Shown here in pieces: positions 16,497 to 26,337 of a DNA stretch of 64,000 nucleotides. The stretch lies in the NCBI RefSeq assembly GCF_014137995.1, contig NZ_JACGWV010000002.1, forward strand, positions 1,054,001 through 1,118,000, in the 5' to 3' direction. A model generated the notes under the pieces. That model saw only the letters and a list, made by a program, of their open reading frames with translations, ran no database searches and was not told the origin of the DNA. The position numbers and the translations under genes are program-made. This stretch comes from Promicromonospora sukumoe (lineage in GTDB: Bacteria > Actinomycetota > Actinomycetes > Actinomycetales > Cellulomonadaceae). Each line of letters starts with the position of its first letter. The first letter of the stretch is position 1.

Positions 16497-17777
16497 ATGT
16501 CCGACACGAGCCACGAGCCCCCGGCCTCATCGACCGAGAGCACCCCGGCGAGCCACACCCCGGCGGGCGTCCGGCGGTTCACCTCGGCCCGACGCCGGTC
16601 CCTGCTGGGCGCGCTGTTCCTCATGGCGACGTCGGCCATCGGACCGGGCTTCATCACGCAGACCGCCACGTTCACGCAGCAGCTCGGCGCGGCGTTCGCG
16701 TTCGGCATCCTCGCCTCGATCCTCCTGGACCTGGCCGTCCAGATGAACGTGTGGCGCATGATCACTCTGACGGGCAAGCGCGCGAGCGTGCTGGCCAACG
16801 AGGCGCTGCCGGGCAGCGGCTACCTGCTGGCCGTCCTCATCGTGTTCGGCGGGCTCATCTTCAACATCGGCAACACGGCCGGTGCCGGGCTGGGCCTGAA
16901 CGCCCTGTTCGGCCTGGACCCCCGGATCGGCGGCGCGATCAGCGCGGCCATCGCCATCGCGATCTTCCTGGCCAAGCGCGCGGGGGCCGTCGTCGACCGC
17001 GTGGTGATCGTCGCCGGGCTCGTGATGATCGTGCTCACCGTGATCGTCGCGATCCTCTCCGACCCTCCGGTGGGCGACGCGCTCAAGCAGACCGTGCTGC
17101 CGGACACCATCGACTTCGCCACGATCACGACCATCGTGGGCGGCACCGTCGGCGGGTACATCACCTACGCCGGCGCCCACAAGCTGCTCGACTCGGGCAC
17201 CACGGGCCCCGAGCACATCGCCGAGGTCAACCGGGCCGCCATCAGCGGCATCCTCGTGACGGGGATCATGCGGTACGTGCTGTTCCTGGCGATCCTCGGC
17301 GTCGTCGCGTCCGGCGTGGTGCTCGACGTCGCCGGCAACCCCGCCGCCGACGCCTTCTCGGCCGCCGCGGGCGAGACCGGGCTGCGCATCTTCGGCGCCG
17401 TGTTCTGGATCGCGGCCATCACCAGCATCATCGGGTCCGCCTACACGTCCGTCTCGTTCCTGCCGGTGTTCTCGGCGAAGATCGCGGGACGCACGGCCGA
17501 CCTGTGGACGGTGGGCTTCATCGTCGTCTCGCTCGCGGTCTACCTGGCGGTGGGCACGGCGCCGGCCACCCTGCTCGTGTTCGTGGGCGGGGTGAACGGC
17601 CTCATCCTGCCGATCGGCCTGACCCTGTTCATGTACATCGGCTGGTTCCGCGGCTCGCTGCTCGGCAAGGCCCGCTACCCGCGCTGGCTCCTGGTGGTCG
17701 GCACCCTGGCCACCGTGGTCACCTGGTACATGGCGGTCAACGCGGTGGGCCCGATCTTCGACCTGCTGTCCGTCTGA
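16497..17777 (+). CDS. NRAMP-related transporter of the oxoproline cluster
   Basis: Integral membrane protein, 426 residues with about 11 helices, related to NRAMP transporters and to the YcsG protein found beside pxpA in Bacillus. In metal-transporting NRAMPs helix 1 carries DPGN and helix 6 carries a metal-binding Met within MPH. Here helix 1 reads GPGF (residues 49-52) and the helix 6 region reads GGYITYAGAHKLLD, so the metal ligands are gone. Together with its place at the head of the pxp genes this suggests uptake of 5-oxoproline or a related organic acid, not manganese; that substrate is inferred. ATG 16497 has AGGAGG upstream. pxpA follows after 21 bases. Confidence 0.8.
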   Translation: MSDTSHEPPASSTESTPASHTPAGVRRFTSARRRSLLGALFLMATSAIGPGFITQTATFTQQLGAAFAFGILASILLDLAVQMNVWRMITLTGKRASVLANEALPGSGYLLAVLIVFGGLIFNIGNTAGAGLGLNALFGLDPRIGGAISAAIAIAIFLAKRAGAVVDRVVIVAGLVMIVLTVIVAILSDPPVGDALKQTVLPDTIDFATITTIVGGTVGGYITYAGAHKLLDSGTTGPEHIAEVNRAAISGILVTGIMRYVLFLAILGVVASGVVLDVAGNPAADAFSAAAGETGLRIFGAVFWIAAITSIIGSAYTSVSFLPVFSAKIAGRTADLWTVGFIVVSLAVYLAVGTAPATLLVFVGGVNGLILPIGLTLFMYIGWFRGSLLGKARYPRWLLVVGTLATVVTWYMAVNAVGPIFDLLSV

Positions 17778-17798
17778 GCCCCACGAGAGGAACGCACC

Positions 17799-18584
17799 AT
17801 GAGCGCCGTCGACCTGAACAGCGACCTCGGCGAGGGCTTCGGCCGCTGGACCCTCGGCGACGACGAGCAGATGCTCGGCATCGTCTCCAGCGCCAACGTC
17901 GCGTGCGGGTTCCACGCCGGGGACCCGGCGTCGATCCGCCGCACGCTGCGGTCCGCCGTGGCGCACGGCGTCACCGTCGGCGCGCACGTGGGCTACCGCG
18001 ACCTGGCCGGCTTCGGCCGGCGCAACATGGACGTGCCCGACGACGAGCTCGAGGCCGACGTCGCCTACCAGATCGGGGCGCTGCGCGGCCTGGCCGACGC
18101 CGAGGGCGCCGTCGTCACCTACGTGAAGCCGCACGGCGCGCTCTACAACACCGCTGCGGTGGACGAGCGCGTCGCGCGGGCGGTCGCCGCGGCCGTCGCC
18201 GCCGTCGACCCCGGGCTGGTGCTGCTGGGCCTGCCCGGGAGCGTGGCCCTCGCGGCGGGCGAGGCGGCCGGGCTCGCCACCGCCACGGAGGCCTTCGCCG
18301 ACCGCGCGTACACCCCGGAGGGCCGCCTGGTCTCACGGCGCGAGCCCGGCGCGGTGCTGCACGACGCCGACGACGTGGCGCGCCGGATGCTCCGCCTCGT
18401 CACCGAGGGCGTGGTCACCGCCGTCGACGGTTCCGACGTCGCGGTGCGCGCCGACTCGGTGTGCGTGCACGGCGACTCCCCCGGCGCCGTCGCCATGGCC
18501 CGGCGCATCCGCGACCTGTTCGACGCGGAGGGCATCGAGCTCGCCGCCTTCGCCCCGGCGCGGGGCAGCGGTCCCGCGGCGTGA
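17799..18584 (+). CDS. pxpA: 5-oxoprolinase subunit A
   Basis: LamB/YcsF family protein, 261 residues, one of three subunits of the ATP-dependent prokaryotic 5-oxoprolinase that opens pyroglutamate to glutamate. Family motifs are [11 protein letters not shown] at the N-terminus, [29 protein letters not shown], and [10 protein letters not shown]. The ATG has GAGAGG ten bases upstream, and the stop shares a base with the next start (TGATG). It acts with the PxpB and PxpC domains encoded by the following gene. Confidence 0.95.
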   Translation: MSAVDLNSDLGEGFGRWTLGDDEQMLGIVSSANVACGFHAGDPASIRRTLRSAVAHGVTVGAHVGYRDLAGFGRRNMDVPDDELEADVAYQIGALRGLADAEGAVVTYVKPHGALYNTAAVDERVARAVAAAVAAVDPGLVLLGLPGSVALAAGEAAGLATATEAFADRAYTPEGRLVSRREPGAVLHDADDVARRMLRLVTEGVVTAVDGSDVAVRADSVCVHGDSPGAVAMARRIRDLFDAEGIELAAFAPARGSGPAA

Positions 18585-20350
18585 TGCGGGTCCTGACCGC
18601 GCGCGACGACGCCCTCCTGGTCGAGCTCGACGACCTGGACCAGGCGGTCGCGCTGTACGAGTCCCTGCTGGCCGACCCGGTGCGCGGCGTCGGGACGCCC
18701 GTGCCCGGCGCGCGGACCCTGCTGGTGCCGTTCCGGCCGTCGGCGGTCAGCGCGCGGGACCTGGCCGCCGAGCTCCGCGCGCGGCCGCTGGAGCGCGGCG
18801 CGCGGACGACGGCGCGCACGGTCGAGGTCCCCGTGCTGTACGACGGCGCGGACCTCACCGAGGTGGCCGCGCTGCTCGGCTGGAGCACCGACGAGCTGGT
18901 CCGGCGGCACACCGGGGCGACGTGGACCGTGGGCTTCGTCGGCTTCGCGCCGGGCTTCGCGTACCTGACCAGCGACGACCCGGAGCTGGTGGTCCCCCGC
19001 CGGTCGAGTCCACGCACACGGGTGCCGGCCGGGTCGGTGGCCCTGGCCGGGCCGTACAGCGGGGTCTACCCGCGGGAGAGCCCGGGCGGCTGGCAGCTCC
19101 TGGGCCGCACCGACGCCCCGGTCTGGGACGTGACCCGCGAGCGCCCGGCCCTGCTGCTGCCCGGCGACACGGTCCGCTTCACGTCGACGGCGGCCCTGTC
19201 GCGGGCGCCCGTGTCTGCGCCGCCGCCTGCGGCCGTGCCGCCGACCTCGCCTGCTCCGCCATCGCCGACGCCGCCTCCGACGGCCGGTGTTGACCACAGC
19301 AGTTGCTGCCACGACGACCCGGTTCCTGGCAGCAACCGCTGTGGTCAACAGCTCGGGCTGGAGGTCGTGAGCGGTGGGGCGCAGGCGCTCGTGCAGGATC
19401 TGGGGCGCGGCGGGGCCGAAGGGGCCGGCGTGTCGGCGTCCGGGGCGCTGGACCGGCCGAGCCTGCGCGCGGCCAACCGGGCCGTCGGCAACCCCACGGA
19501 CGCCGCCGTGATCGAGTCGGTGGGCGGGCTGCGGCTGCGCGCCCGGGGCCCGCAGGTGCTCGCGGTGACGGGGGCTGCGGGCGACCTGGTGGTGCGGCCC
19601 GGGGGCGACGGCCCCGGGGCCCGCCGGGACGGAACTGACGGCCCCGGAGCGCGCCGGCCCGGCAACGGTGCCCACGGCGTACGCCGGCCCCGGCCCGGTG
19701 AGCCCTTCGCCCTGGACGACGGCGACGAGCTCCGGCTCGCCGCACCCGCCCGCGGCGTCCGTGCCTACGTGGCCGTACGCGGCGGGATCGACGTGCCGCC
19801 GGTGCTCGGCAGCCGGGCCACCGACGTGCTCGCCGGGCTGGGCCCCGACCCGCTCGGCTCCGGCGACGTGCTGCCGGTGGGCGCGCCCGACCGCGGCCTG
19901 CCCGCTGCCGCGCCGCCACCGCCGGCACCGGCACCGGCACCCGGCCCAACCCCGGACGAACTCCCGGCCCCCGGCGAGACCACGGAGCTCACCATCGTGC
20001 TCGGGCCGCGCGACGACTGGTTCGACACCGCCACGATCGACCTGCTGACCGGCCAGGACTGGCTCGTGACGCCGCGGTCCAACCGGATCGGTCTCCGCCT
20101 GGACGGCGAAGCGCTGACCCGGCTCCCGGAGCGTCGGGACACCGAGCTGCCGAGCGAGGGCTGCGTCACCGGCGCGATCCAGGTGCCGCCGGACGGCCTG
20201 CCGGTGCTGTTCCTGGCCGACCATCCCCTCACCGGCGGGTATCCCGTGATCGCGGCGGTCGCCGCGGACCAGGTGCCGCTCGCCGGCCAGCTCCCGGCGG
20301 GCGCGCGCGTCCGCCTCACGATCCGCAACACCCCTGGAGGCACGCCATGA
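18584..20350 (+). CDS. pxpBC: 5-oxoprolinase subunits B and C fused (PxpB-PxpC)
   Basis: 588 residues combining the two remaining 5-oxoprolinase subunits. The PxpB/KipI-like half (about 1-205) shows [15 protein letters not shown] and [11 protein letters not shown]. The PxpC/KipA-like half (about 258-588) shows [19 protein letters not shown] and [16 protein letters not shown]. Between them lies a Pro/Ala linker containing a segment with three cysteines that is encoded by a 24-base-arm hairpin (19288-19350). A second low-complexity insert (repeated DGPGARR) sits in the PxpC half near residue 350. The start overlaps pxpA by one base and the stop overlaps the next start by four (ATGA), so all are co-translated. 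Confidence 0.92.
   Translation: MRVLTARDDALLVELDDLDQAVALYESLLADPVRGVGTPVPGARTLLVPFRPSAVSARDLAAELRARPLERGARTTARTVEVPVLYDGADLTEVAALLGWSTDELVRRHTGATWTVGFVGFAPGFAYLTSDDPELVVPRRSSPRTRVPAGSVALAGPYSGVYPRESPGGWQLLGRTDAPVWDVTRERPALLLPGDTVRFTSTAALSRAPVSAPPPAAVPPTSPAPPSPTPPPTAGVDHSSCCHDDPVPGSNRCGQQLGLEVVSGGAQALVQDLGRGGAEGAGVSASGALDRPSLRAANRAVGNPTDAAVIESVGGLRLRARGPQVLAVTGAAGDLVVRPGGDGPGARRDGTDGPGARRPGNGAHGVRRPRPGEPFALDDGDELRLAAPARGVRAYVAVRGGIDVPPVLGSRATDVLAGLGPDPLGSGDVLPVGAPDRGLPAAAPPPPAPAPAPGPTPDELPAPGETTELTIVLGPRDDWFDTATIDLLTGQDWLVTPRSNRIGLRLDGEALTRLPERRDTELPSEGCVTGAIQVPPDGLPVLFLADHPLTGGYPVIAAVAADQVPLAGQLPAGARVRLTIRNTPGGTP
19288..19350. repeat. Palindromic element inside the pxpBC linker
   Basis: Arms 19288-19311 and 19327-19350 (TGTTGACCACAGC...) match over 24 bases with one mismatch, with a 15-base loop. 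It is translated in frame as part of the linker (around residues 235-256, including SSCCHDD and RCGQQ). The composition, with many A and T and Cys codons, is unlike the surrounding Pro/Ala-rich linker. Confidence 0.8.
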
Positions 20351-22107
20351 TCCGTACCGTCCTCGTCGCGAACCGGGGCGAGATCGCGGTCCGCGTGGTC
20401 CGGGCCTGCGCCGACCTCGGCCTCCGGTCCGTCGCGGTCTACGCCGACGGCGACGCCGACGCCCCGCACGTCCGCCTGGCCGACGAGGCCTGGGCCCTGG
20501 ACGGGCGCACCGCCGCGGAGACGTACCTGTCGGTCGGCAAGCTGCTCGACGTCGCCCGCCGCGCCGGGGCGGACGCCGTGCACCCCGGCTACGGCTTCCT
20601 CTCGGAGAGCCCGGCCGCGGCCCGCGCGGCCGAGGAGGCGGGACTGGTGTGGGTGGGGCCGACGTCGGCGACCATCGAGCTGCTCGGCGACAAGATCGCG
20701 GCCCGCGACCTGGCGCGGAAGGTGGGCGCGCCCCTCGTCCCGGGCTCCGACGGGCCGGTGCCCGACGCCGCCGCCGCGCTGGCCTTCGCCGAGGAGCACG
20801 GGCTCCCGCTGGCGATCAAGGCCGCGCACGGCGGCGGCGGGCGCGGCATGCGGGTCGCGCGGACGCTGGAGGAGGTGCCGGAGCTCTTCGAGGCCGCGCG
20901 CCGGGAGGCCGAGGCCGCGTTCGGCCGGGGCGAGTGCTTCGTGGAACGGTTCCTGGAGCGACCCCGGCACGTCGAGGCGCAGGTCATCGCCGACGGCCAC
21001 GGCCACGTGGTGGTCGCGGGCACCCGCGACTGCTCGCTGCAGCGGCGCAACCAGAAGCTGGTCGAGGAGGCGCCCGCGCCGTTCCTGGACGACGCCGTGC
21101 GCGCCCGGGTGCACGAGTCGGCCCGCGCCCTGTGCGCCGCGGCCGGCTACCGGAGCGCGGGCACCGTCGAGTTCCTGCTCGGGGCGGACGGCACGCTCTC
21201 GTTCCTGGAGGTGAACACCCGGCTCCAGGTGGAGCACCCCGTGACGGAGGAGACCACCGGCCTGGACCTCGTCGTGGAGCAGCTCCGCGTCGCGAGCGGC
21301 CTGCCCCTGTCCGTGACCGAGGACCCGGCGCCGTCCGGGCACGCGATCGAGCTGCGGCTCAACGCCGAGGACCCGGCGCGCGGGTTCCTGCCGGGCCCCG
21401 GACGCGTCGAGCGCTTCGTGCCGCCGGCCGGCCCGGGGGTCCGGGTCGACGCCGGTATCGAGTCCGGCTCGGTGATCCCCGGCGAGTTCGACTCGCTGTT
21501 CGCCAAGGTCGTCGTCTGGGGACCCACCCGGGACGCGGCGCTCGCCCGGGCCCGGCGCGCCGCCGCGGAGACCGTGGTGGAGGGCGTGCCCACGGTGCTG
21601 CCGTTCCACCGGGCGGTGCTGGCGGACCCCGCGTTCACGGGGACGGAGGAGCGCGGCTTCGCCGTCCACACCCAGTGGATAGAGACCGAGCTGCTCGCGT
21701 CGATCGACCCGCAGTCGCTCGCCGCACCAGTCACCGAGCCGGGGGTCGTGGACACCTGGGTCGAGATCGACGGCCGCAGGCACCGGGTGCGGACACCGGG
21801 CGTCATCGGGCTCGGACTCCCGGGACGGGGCGCGGACGGCGGCGGCGGGACCGCCGGCAACCCGTCGTCGGGCACGGCGGAGGTCGACGGCCCCTCGCCC
21901 CTGCTCGCGGCCATGCCCGGCACCCTGGTCCGCTGGCTCGTGCCCGACGGCGAGACCGTCGCGGACGGCCAGCCCGTCGCCGTCGTCGAGGCCATGAAGA
22001 TGGAGTCGCAGCTCGTGGCCGACACCGCGGGCGTGCTGCACCACGAGGCCGCGGAGGGCACCCAGATCACCCCGGCGACCCCGATCGCCCACATCACGGT
22101 CGCCTGA
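20347..22107 (+). CDS. Biotin carboxylase fused to biotin carboxyl carrier domain
   Basis: 586 residues. The N-terminal biotin carboxylase (about 1-445) has the ATP-grasp features [46 protein letters not shown]. The C-terminal carrier domain (about 515-586) has AMKMES with biotinylated Lys551. Acyl-CoA carboxylase alpha chains have this architecture, but there is no carboxyltransferase subunit in the cluster. AccB/AccC-like proteins are often found beside pxpABC in bacteria, where their exact role is unsettled. It overlaps pxpBC by four bases (ATGA) and is the last gene before a hairpin terminator. Confidence 0.9.
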   Translation: MIRTVLVANRGEIAVRVVRACADLGLRSVAVYADGDADAPHVRLADEAWALDGRTAAETYLSVGKLLDVARRAGADAVHPGYGFLSESPAAARAAEEAGLVWVGPTSATIELLGDKIAARDLARKVGAPLVPGSDGPVPDAAAALAFAEEHGLPLAIKAAHGGGGRGMRVARTLEEVPELFEAARREAEAAFGRGECFVERFLERPRHVEAQVIADGHGHVVVAGTRDCSLQRRNQKLVEEAPAPFLDDAVRARVHESARALCAAAGYRSAGTVEFLLGADGTLSFLEVNTRLQVEHPVTEETTGLDLVVEQLRVASGLPLSVTEDPAPSGHAIELRLNAEDPARGFLPGPGRVERFVPPAGPGVRVDAGIESGSVIPGEFDSLFAKVVVWGPTRDAALARARRAAAETVVEGVPTVLPFHRAVLADPAFTGTEERGFAVHTQWIETELLASIDPQSLAAPVTEPGVVDTWVEIDGRRHRVRTPGVIGLGLPGRGADGGGGTAGNPSSGTAEVDGPSPLLAAMPGTLVRWLVPDGETVADGQPVAVVEAMKMESQLVADTAGVLHHEAAEGTQITPATPIAHITVA

Positions 22108-22122
22108 GCCGGTCACCTCGGG

Positions 22123-22201
22123 CTGACTCCGGTTCAGCAGGCCACAGCCGACCATCACCCGGTGGGAAACGGTCGGCTGCGGCCTGCTGAACGAAAGTCA
22201 G
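22123..22201. terminator. Bidirectional hairpin between the oxoproline operon and nadB
   Basis: Arms 22123-22153 and 22171-22201 pair over 31 bases with four mismatches around a 17-base loop (core GTTCAGCAGGCC). It lies between convergent genes, 15 bases after one stop and 21 bases before the other. Confidence 0.75.
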
Positions 22202-22222
22202 TCCTCGGCGGCCGACGGGAGG

Positions 22223-23902
22223 CTACGACGGCAGGGTCGTCAGCACCCCGTCGTCGTCCAGCCGGACCAGCACCCGCCGCCGCCAGGCGTCGTCGGGCCG
22301 CGGGAAGTCCGTGCGGTAGTGGCCGCCGCGGGTCTCCTCGCGCAGCCACGCCGCGCGGGTCAGCGCGCGGGCGACCAGGTGCACGTTGGTGGTCTCCCAC
22401 TCGGCGGCCTGGGGCTCGGCCACGACGTCGGCGGCGCGGTGCGCGTCCGCGCGGACGGCGCCCAGCCGCTCGTCGGCGTCGGCCAGCGACCGGGCCGACC
22501 GGATCACGCCAGCCCCGGCGGACGTGACCTTCTGGATCCGCGACCTCGCGGCGGCCGCGACCAGCGCCGCCCCGCCCGGCCGGGCAACCGGCTCCCCCGG
22601 CTTCAGGTCGCCGGTCTCGAACCGGTCCACGATGTCGCGGGCCGCGCGGGAGGCGAACACGATGCCCTCCAGCAGCGAGTTCGACGCGAGCCGGTTGGCC
22701 CCGTGCACGCCGGTGCACGCGACCTCGCCGACCGCGTACAGCCCGTCCACCGAGGACCGCCCGTCGAGGTCGGTCACCACGCCGCCGGAGTGGTAGTGCT
22801 GCGCGGGCGCCACGGGCACCGGCTCCTCGGACCAGTCGATGCCGGCCTCCAGCAGCCGCGCGTTGATCGTGGGGAACCGCGTCCGGAGGAACTCCCGACC
22901 CAGGTGGCGGGCGTCGAGCAGCACGTTGTCGGCCCCGGTGGCGGCCATCTGCCGCACGATCGCGTGCGCGACGACGTCCCGCGGCGCCAGCTCGGCCATC
23001 TCGTGCACGCCCGGCATGAACCGGTGCCCGTTGACGTCGAGCAGCAGGGCACCCTCGCCGCGCACCGCCTCGGAGATGAGCGGGAGCTGGCCCTTGGCGC
23101 CCGAGCCCAGCCACAGCACGGTCGGGTGGAACTGGACGAACTCCAGGTCGCCCAGCACGGCCCCGGCCCGGAGCGCGGCGGCGATACCGTCGCCCGTCGC
23201 GCCGGCCGGGTTGGTGGACGACCGGAACACCTGCCCGATCCCGCCGGTCGCCAGCACGACGGCCGGCGCCAGCACGGCGCCGACGCCGTCGCGCGAGCCC
23301 GTGCCCCGGACGTGCAGGGTCACACCGCAGGCCCGCCCGCCGACCGTGGTCAGCACGTCCAGCACGAGCGCGTTCTCGACCACCTCGATGCCCGGGTCGT
23401 GCCGCACGGCCTCGATCTGCGCGACCAGCGCGCGGGAGATCTCCGCGCCCGTGGCGTCGCCGCCCGCGTGGGCGATGCGGTCGGCGTGGTGGCCGCCCTC
23501 GCGGGTGAGCGCGATGTCACCGTCGGCCGCCTTGTCGAAGACGGCGCCGCGCGCGACGAGCTCGCGCACCCGCTCCGGGCCCTCGGTGACCAGCACCCGC
23601 ACGGCCTCCGGGTCGGCCAGGCCGCCGCCGGCGGCGAGCGTGTCCGCCAGGTGCGCCTCGGGCGAGTCGGACGGGTCGAGCGCCGCGGCGATGCCGCCCT
23701 GCGCCCACACCGTCGAGCCCGAGGACAGCTCGCCCTTGGTCACCAGCACCACGCGCGGCACGCGGGTGCGCAGCTCCAGCGCCGCCGTCAGGCCCGCGAT
23801 CCCGGAGCCGACGACGATCGCGTCGGCCTCGACGGTCCAGCCGGGCGCGGGCGCCGCGAGGGACCGGGCCAGCCGCGGGCCCGGTCCGGGAGTGCTGCTC
23901 AC
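22223..23902 (-). CDS. nadB: L-aspartate oxidase
   Basis: FAD enzyme that oxidises L-aspartate to iminoaspartate, the first step of de novo NAD synthesis. 559 residues. It has the dinucleotide-binding motif [14 protein letters not shown] near residue 30, the flavin/substrate segments [13 protein letters not shown] and [11 protein letters not shown], active-site region RGEGALLLD and [10 protein letters not shown], and [15 protein letters not shown]. Its GTG overlaps the panD stop by four bases (GTGA), so aspartate oxidation and aspartate decarboxylation are co-expressed. nadC would normally follow directly; here the 5-oxoproline island lies in between. Confidence 0.95.
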   Translation of the reverse strand: MSSTPGPGPRLARSLAAPAPGWTVEADAIVVGSGIAGLTAALELRTRVPRVVLVTKGELSSGSTVWAQGGIAAALDPSDSPEAHLADTLAAGGGLADPEAVRVLVTEGPERVRELVARGAVFDKAADGDIALTREGGHHADRIAHAGGDATGAEISRALVAQIEAVRHDPGIEVVENALVLDVLTTVGGRACGVTLHVRGTGSRDGVGAVLAPAVVLATGGIGQVFRSSTNPAGATGDGIAAALRAGAVLGDLEFVQFHPTVLWLGSGAKGQLPLISEAVRGEGALLLDVNGHRFMPGVHEMAELAPRDVVAHAIVRQMAATGADNVLLDARHLGREFLRTRFPTINARLLEAGIDWSEEPVPVAPAQHYHSGGVVTDLDGRSSVDGLYAVGEVACTGVHGANRLASNSLLEGIVFASRAARDIVDRFETGDLKPGEPVARPGGAALVAAAARSRIQKVTSAGAGVIRSARSLADADERLGAVRADAHRAADVVAEPQAAEWETTNVHLVARALTRAAWLREETRGGHYRTDFPRPDDAWRRRVLVRLDDDGVLTTLPS

Positions 23903-24405
23903 GCCCGGCCCGACGCCGTACGCACCAGGCCCGCGTGCTGGAACGGCTCGATCGGCAGGCCGCTCTCCTCCAGCCCGTACCCGTCGGGCACGTGCCCGGG
24001 CTCGTCGTTGATCTCGACGATGCGGTTGTCGCCGTCGACGAACACGACGTGCGGCAGGAACGTGCGTGCGTCGTGGTCGGAGAGCATGCCGTAGCCGATC
24101 AGGATGACCACGTCGCCCGGGCTGACCAGGTGGGCCGCCGCGCCGTTGATGCAGATCTGCCCGGAGCCGGGCTCGCCCGGGATCACGTAGGTGGTCAGCC
24201 GGGCGCCGTTGGTCACGTCGACCACGTCGACCTGCTGGCCGGGGACGAGGTCGGCGGCGTCGAGCAGGTCGGCGTCCACGGTGATGGACCCGACGTAGTG
24301 CAGGTCCGCCTGCGTCACGGTGGCGCGGTGGATCTTGGAGATCATCATCGGCCGCTGCAGCGAGGCGGGACGGCCGACGGGCGGACGGTGCTCGGTGGTG
24401 CTCAT
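23899..24405 (-). CDS. panD: Aspartate 1-decarboxylase
   Basis: Makes beta-alanine from aspartate for pantothenate synthesis. The proenzyme cleaves itself at Gly39-Ser40 (ADLHYVGS), turning Ser40 into the pyruvoyl cofactor. Other family segments are [27 protein letters not shown] and INGAAAHLV. At 168 residues it is longer than the usual 125-140. About 19 extra residues precede MISKIHR and some 20 follow the usual C-terminus. The ATG at 24405 is preferred because AGAGG lies seven bases upstream, overlapping the panC stop. It follows panC and precedes nadB in one transcript. Confidence 0.94.
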   Translation of the reverse strand: MSTTEHRPPVGRPASLQRPMMISKIHRATVTQADLHYVGSITVDADLLDAADLVPGQQVDVVDVTNGARLTTYVIPGEPGSGQICINGAAAHLVSPGDVVILIGYGMLSDHDARTFLPHVVFVDGDNRIVEINDEPGHVPDGYGLEESGLPIEPFQHAGLVRTASGRA

Positions 24406-24409
24406 GGTG

Positions 24410-25363
24410 TTACCTCTGGACCTCTGGCGAGACCTCGACGGCCTGGTTGTCGATCAGGCGGGTGGAACCCACCCGTGCGGCCACGAGCAGCAGCGCGGGG
24501 CCGGAGAAGTCGTCGGTGACCGCGTCCACGGTCACCGGGTCGACGAGCGCCAGGTAGTCGACCACGACGCCGTCGGCCCCGTCCAGCACTTCGCGCGCGT
24601 CGTTGATCACACCCGCCGCCCCGCGGTCCGCGGCGGCGGCCCCCGCCCGCAGCGCGCGCGACAGCGTCAGGGCCTGCTCGCGCTCGTCGGGCGCCAGGTA
24701 GGCGTTGCGCGAGGACAGGGCCAGGCCGTCGGGCTCGCGCACCGTCGGCACGCCCACGACCTCGACGGGCACCTCCAGGTCGCGCACCATGCGGCGCACG
24801 GCCAGGAGCTGCTGGGCGTCCTTCTCGCCGAACAGCGCGACGTCGGGCCGCACCAGGTGCATCAGCTTGAGCACCACGGTGAGCACGCCGTCCATGTGCC
24901 CGGGGCGGAACTCGCCCTCCAGCACCTCGCCGACCCGCCCGGCGGACACCCGCACCACGGGGTCGCCGTCCGGGTAGACGACGTCGGGCGTGGGCGCGAA
25001 GACGACGTCGGCCCCGACCCCGGCGAGCCGCGCGACGTCGCCCTCCAGGTCGCGCGGGTACTTGTCCAGGTCCTCGCCCGCGCCGAACTGGAGCGGGTTC
25101 ACGAAGATCGTGACGACGACCTGGCCGTTGGGCCCGGCCTCGGCGCGCGCCCGGCGCACCAGCTCCAGGTGCCCCTCGTGCAGCGCGCCCATGGTCATGA
25201 CGACGGCGCGCTGTCCCGGCCCGGCGTCGGGCCCGGCGCCCTCCAGGGGACCGCTGAGGGCCCAGCGCATCTGCGCGTCCTGGAGCTCGGGGCGGGTGCG
25301 GACCACGAGCGGGGTGCGCTGCGCGGGTCCCGCACCGGAGGGGGTCGTGGTCTCGGTGCTCAC
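24410..25363 (-). CDS. panC: Pantothenate synthetase
   Basis: Joins pantoate and beta-alanine using ATP, the last step of pantothenate synthesis. 317 residues. The nucleotidyltransferase motif [17 protein letters not shown] (HxGH type), [26 protein letters not shown] and LALSSRN are all present. The N-terminus is about 20 residues longer than in many homologues. The GTG overlaps the DUF2520 gene stop by four bases (GTGA). Together with panD it provides the CoA precursor; panB is not in the window. Confidence 0.95.
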   Translation of the reverse strand: MSTETTTPSGAGPAQRTPLVVRTRPELQDAQMRWALSGPLEGAGPDAGPGQRAVVMTMGALHEGHLELVRRARAEAGPNGQVVVTIFVNPLQFGAGEDLDKYPRDLEGDVARLAGVGADVVFAPTPDVVYPDGDPVVRVSAGRVGEVLEGEFRPGHMDGVLTVVLKLMHLVRPDVALFGEKDAQQLLAVRRMVRDLEVPVEVVGVPTVREPDGLALSSRNAYLAPDEREQALTLSRALRAGAAAADRGAAGVINDAREVLDGADGVVVDYLALVDPVTVDAVTDDFSGPALLLVAARVGSTRLIDNQAVEVSPEVQR

Positions 25364-26334
25364 GGTCTGTTCCTTCCGGCGTGCGACTCCCCGCTGGCGC
25401 CGTCCAGCACGTCCAGCAGGGCCTGTGCGGCGGTGTCGCCGATGCGGTGGCTCGCCAGCGCGCGGCGCGTGGCCCCGCGGGCGAGCTCGGTGTAGCTGTC
25501 GGGCACGTCGGTGGCGCCGCTCTCGGCGGCGAGCGCGCTGAGCTCGGTCAGGTGCCGTCGCACGGTGCCGACGTCGCCCCGGGACACGGGTCCCGTCAGT
25601 GCGGAGATGGCCCCCGGCCCGACGCCGTCGCGCGCGTCCGCGGACCGCGTCGCCTGCTCCAGGGCCGCCGAGAGCAGGGGCGCGAGCACCCGACCGGGCA
25701 GCTCGACACCGGCCGCCTCCAGCGCCTGCGCGGCCTGCGCGACGAGCACCACGAGGTGGTTCGCGCCGTGCGCGAGCGCGGCGTGGTACAGCCCGCGGGC
25801 CTGCTCGTCCACGACCACGGGCTCGCCGCCGATCTCGACCACGAGCGCCTGCCCGATGGGCAGCACCGGCGCCGGGGCGGTCACGGCGAACGTGCAGCCC
25901 TCCAGGCGCGCGAGGTCCAGCGACGTGCCGGTGAACGTCATCGCGGGGTGGATCGCGAGCGGGATCGCGCCGCCCAGCCGGGCGGGCTCCAGCACGGCGG
26001 TGCCGAAGCGCCCGGACGTGTGGATCGCGAGCTGGCCGGGCTGCCAGGCCCCGGTCTCGGCGAGGCCGGAGACCAGGGTCTCCAGGGCGTCGTCGGGCAC
26101 CGCGAGGAGCACGAGCTCGGCCCGCTCCACGACGTCGGGCACCTCGAGGTTGGGGACGCCGGGCAGGAGCGTCTCGATGCGCTCCCGGGAGTCCTCCGAG
26201 ATGCCGCTCGCGCCGACCACCGCGTGGCCCGCGGCCCGCAGCGCGTTGCCGAGCACCGCGCCCACGCGTCCCCCGCCCACCAATCCGACACCCAGCCGGC
26301 CAGGCCTGCGGCCCGCCTCGTCGGGGTCACTCAC
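25360..26334 (-). CDS. DUF2520 Rossmann-type dehydrogenase-like protein
   Basis: 324 residues. The N-terminus has a dinucleotide-binding Rossmann fold ([22 protein letters not shown]) and the C-terminal half matches the DUF2520 helical domain ([23 protein letters not shown]). Proteins of this family resemble ketopantoate or F420-type oxidoreductases but no reaction is established. It is conserved immediately upstream of panC in actinobacteria, so a role close to pantothenate synthesis, for example as a ketopantoate reductase, is plausible but unproved. The GTG is preceded by GGAG. Confidence 0.8.
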   Translation of the reverse strand: MSDPDEAGRRPGRLGVGLVGGGRVGAVLGNALRAAGHAVVGASGISEDSRERIETLLPGVPNLEVPDVVERAELVLLAVPDDALETLVSGLAETGAWQPGQLAIHTSGRFGTAVLEPARLGGAIPLAIHPAMTFTGTSLDLARLEGCTFAVTAPAPVLPIGQALVVEIGGEPVVVDEQARGLYHAALAHGANHLVVLVAQAAQALEAAGVELPGRVLAPLLSAALEQATRSADARDGVGPGAISALTGPVSRGDVGTVRRHLTELSALAAESGATDVPDSYTELARGATRRALASHRIGDTAAQALLDVLDGASGESHAGRNRP

Positions 26335-26337
26335 GGG

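Noticed and set aside
16497..17777. Manganese transporter MntH
   Set aside because: The DPGN and MPH metal-binding motifs are replaced, and the neighbours are oxoproline genes.
16388..18583. An open frame running in phase with pxpBC for 732 codons upstream of its start
   Set aside because: It overlaps the transporter and pxpA genes in another frame. High GC removes stop codons, and the translation is Arg/Pro/Gly-rich. The ATG at 18584 with a TGATG overlap is the real start.
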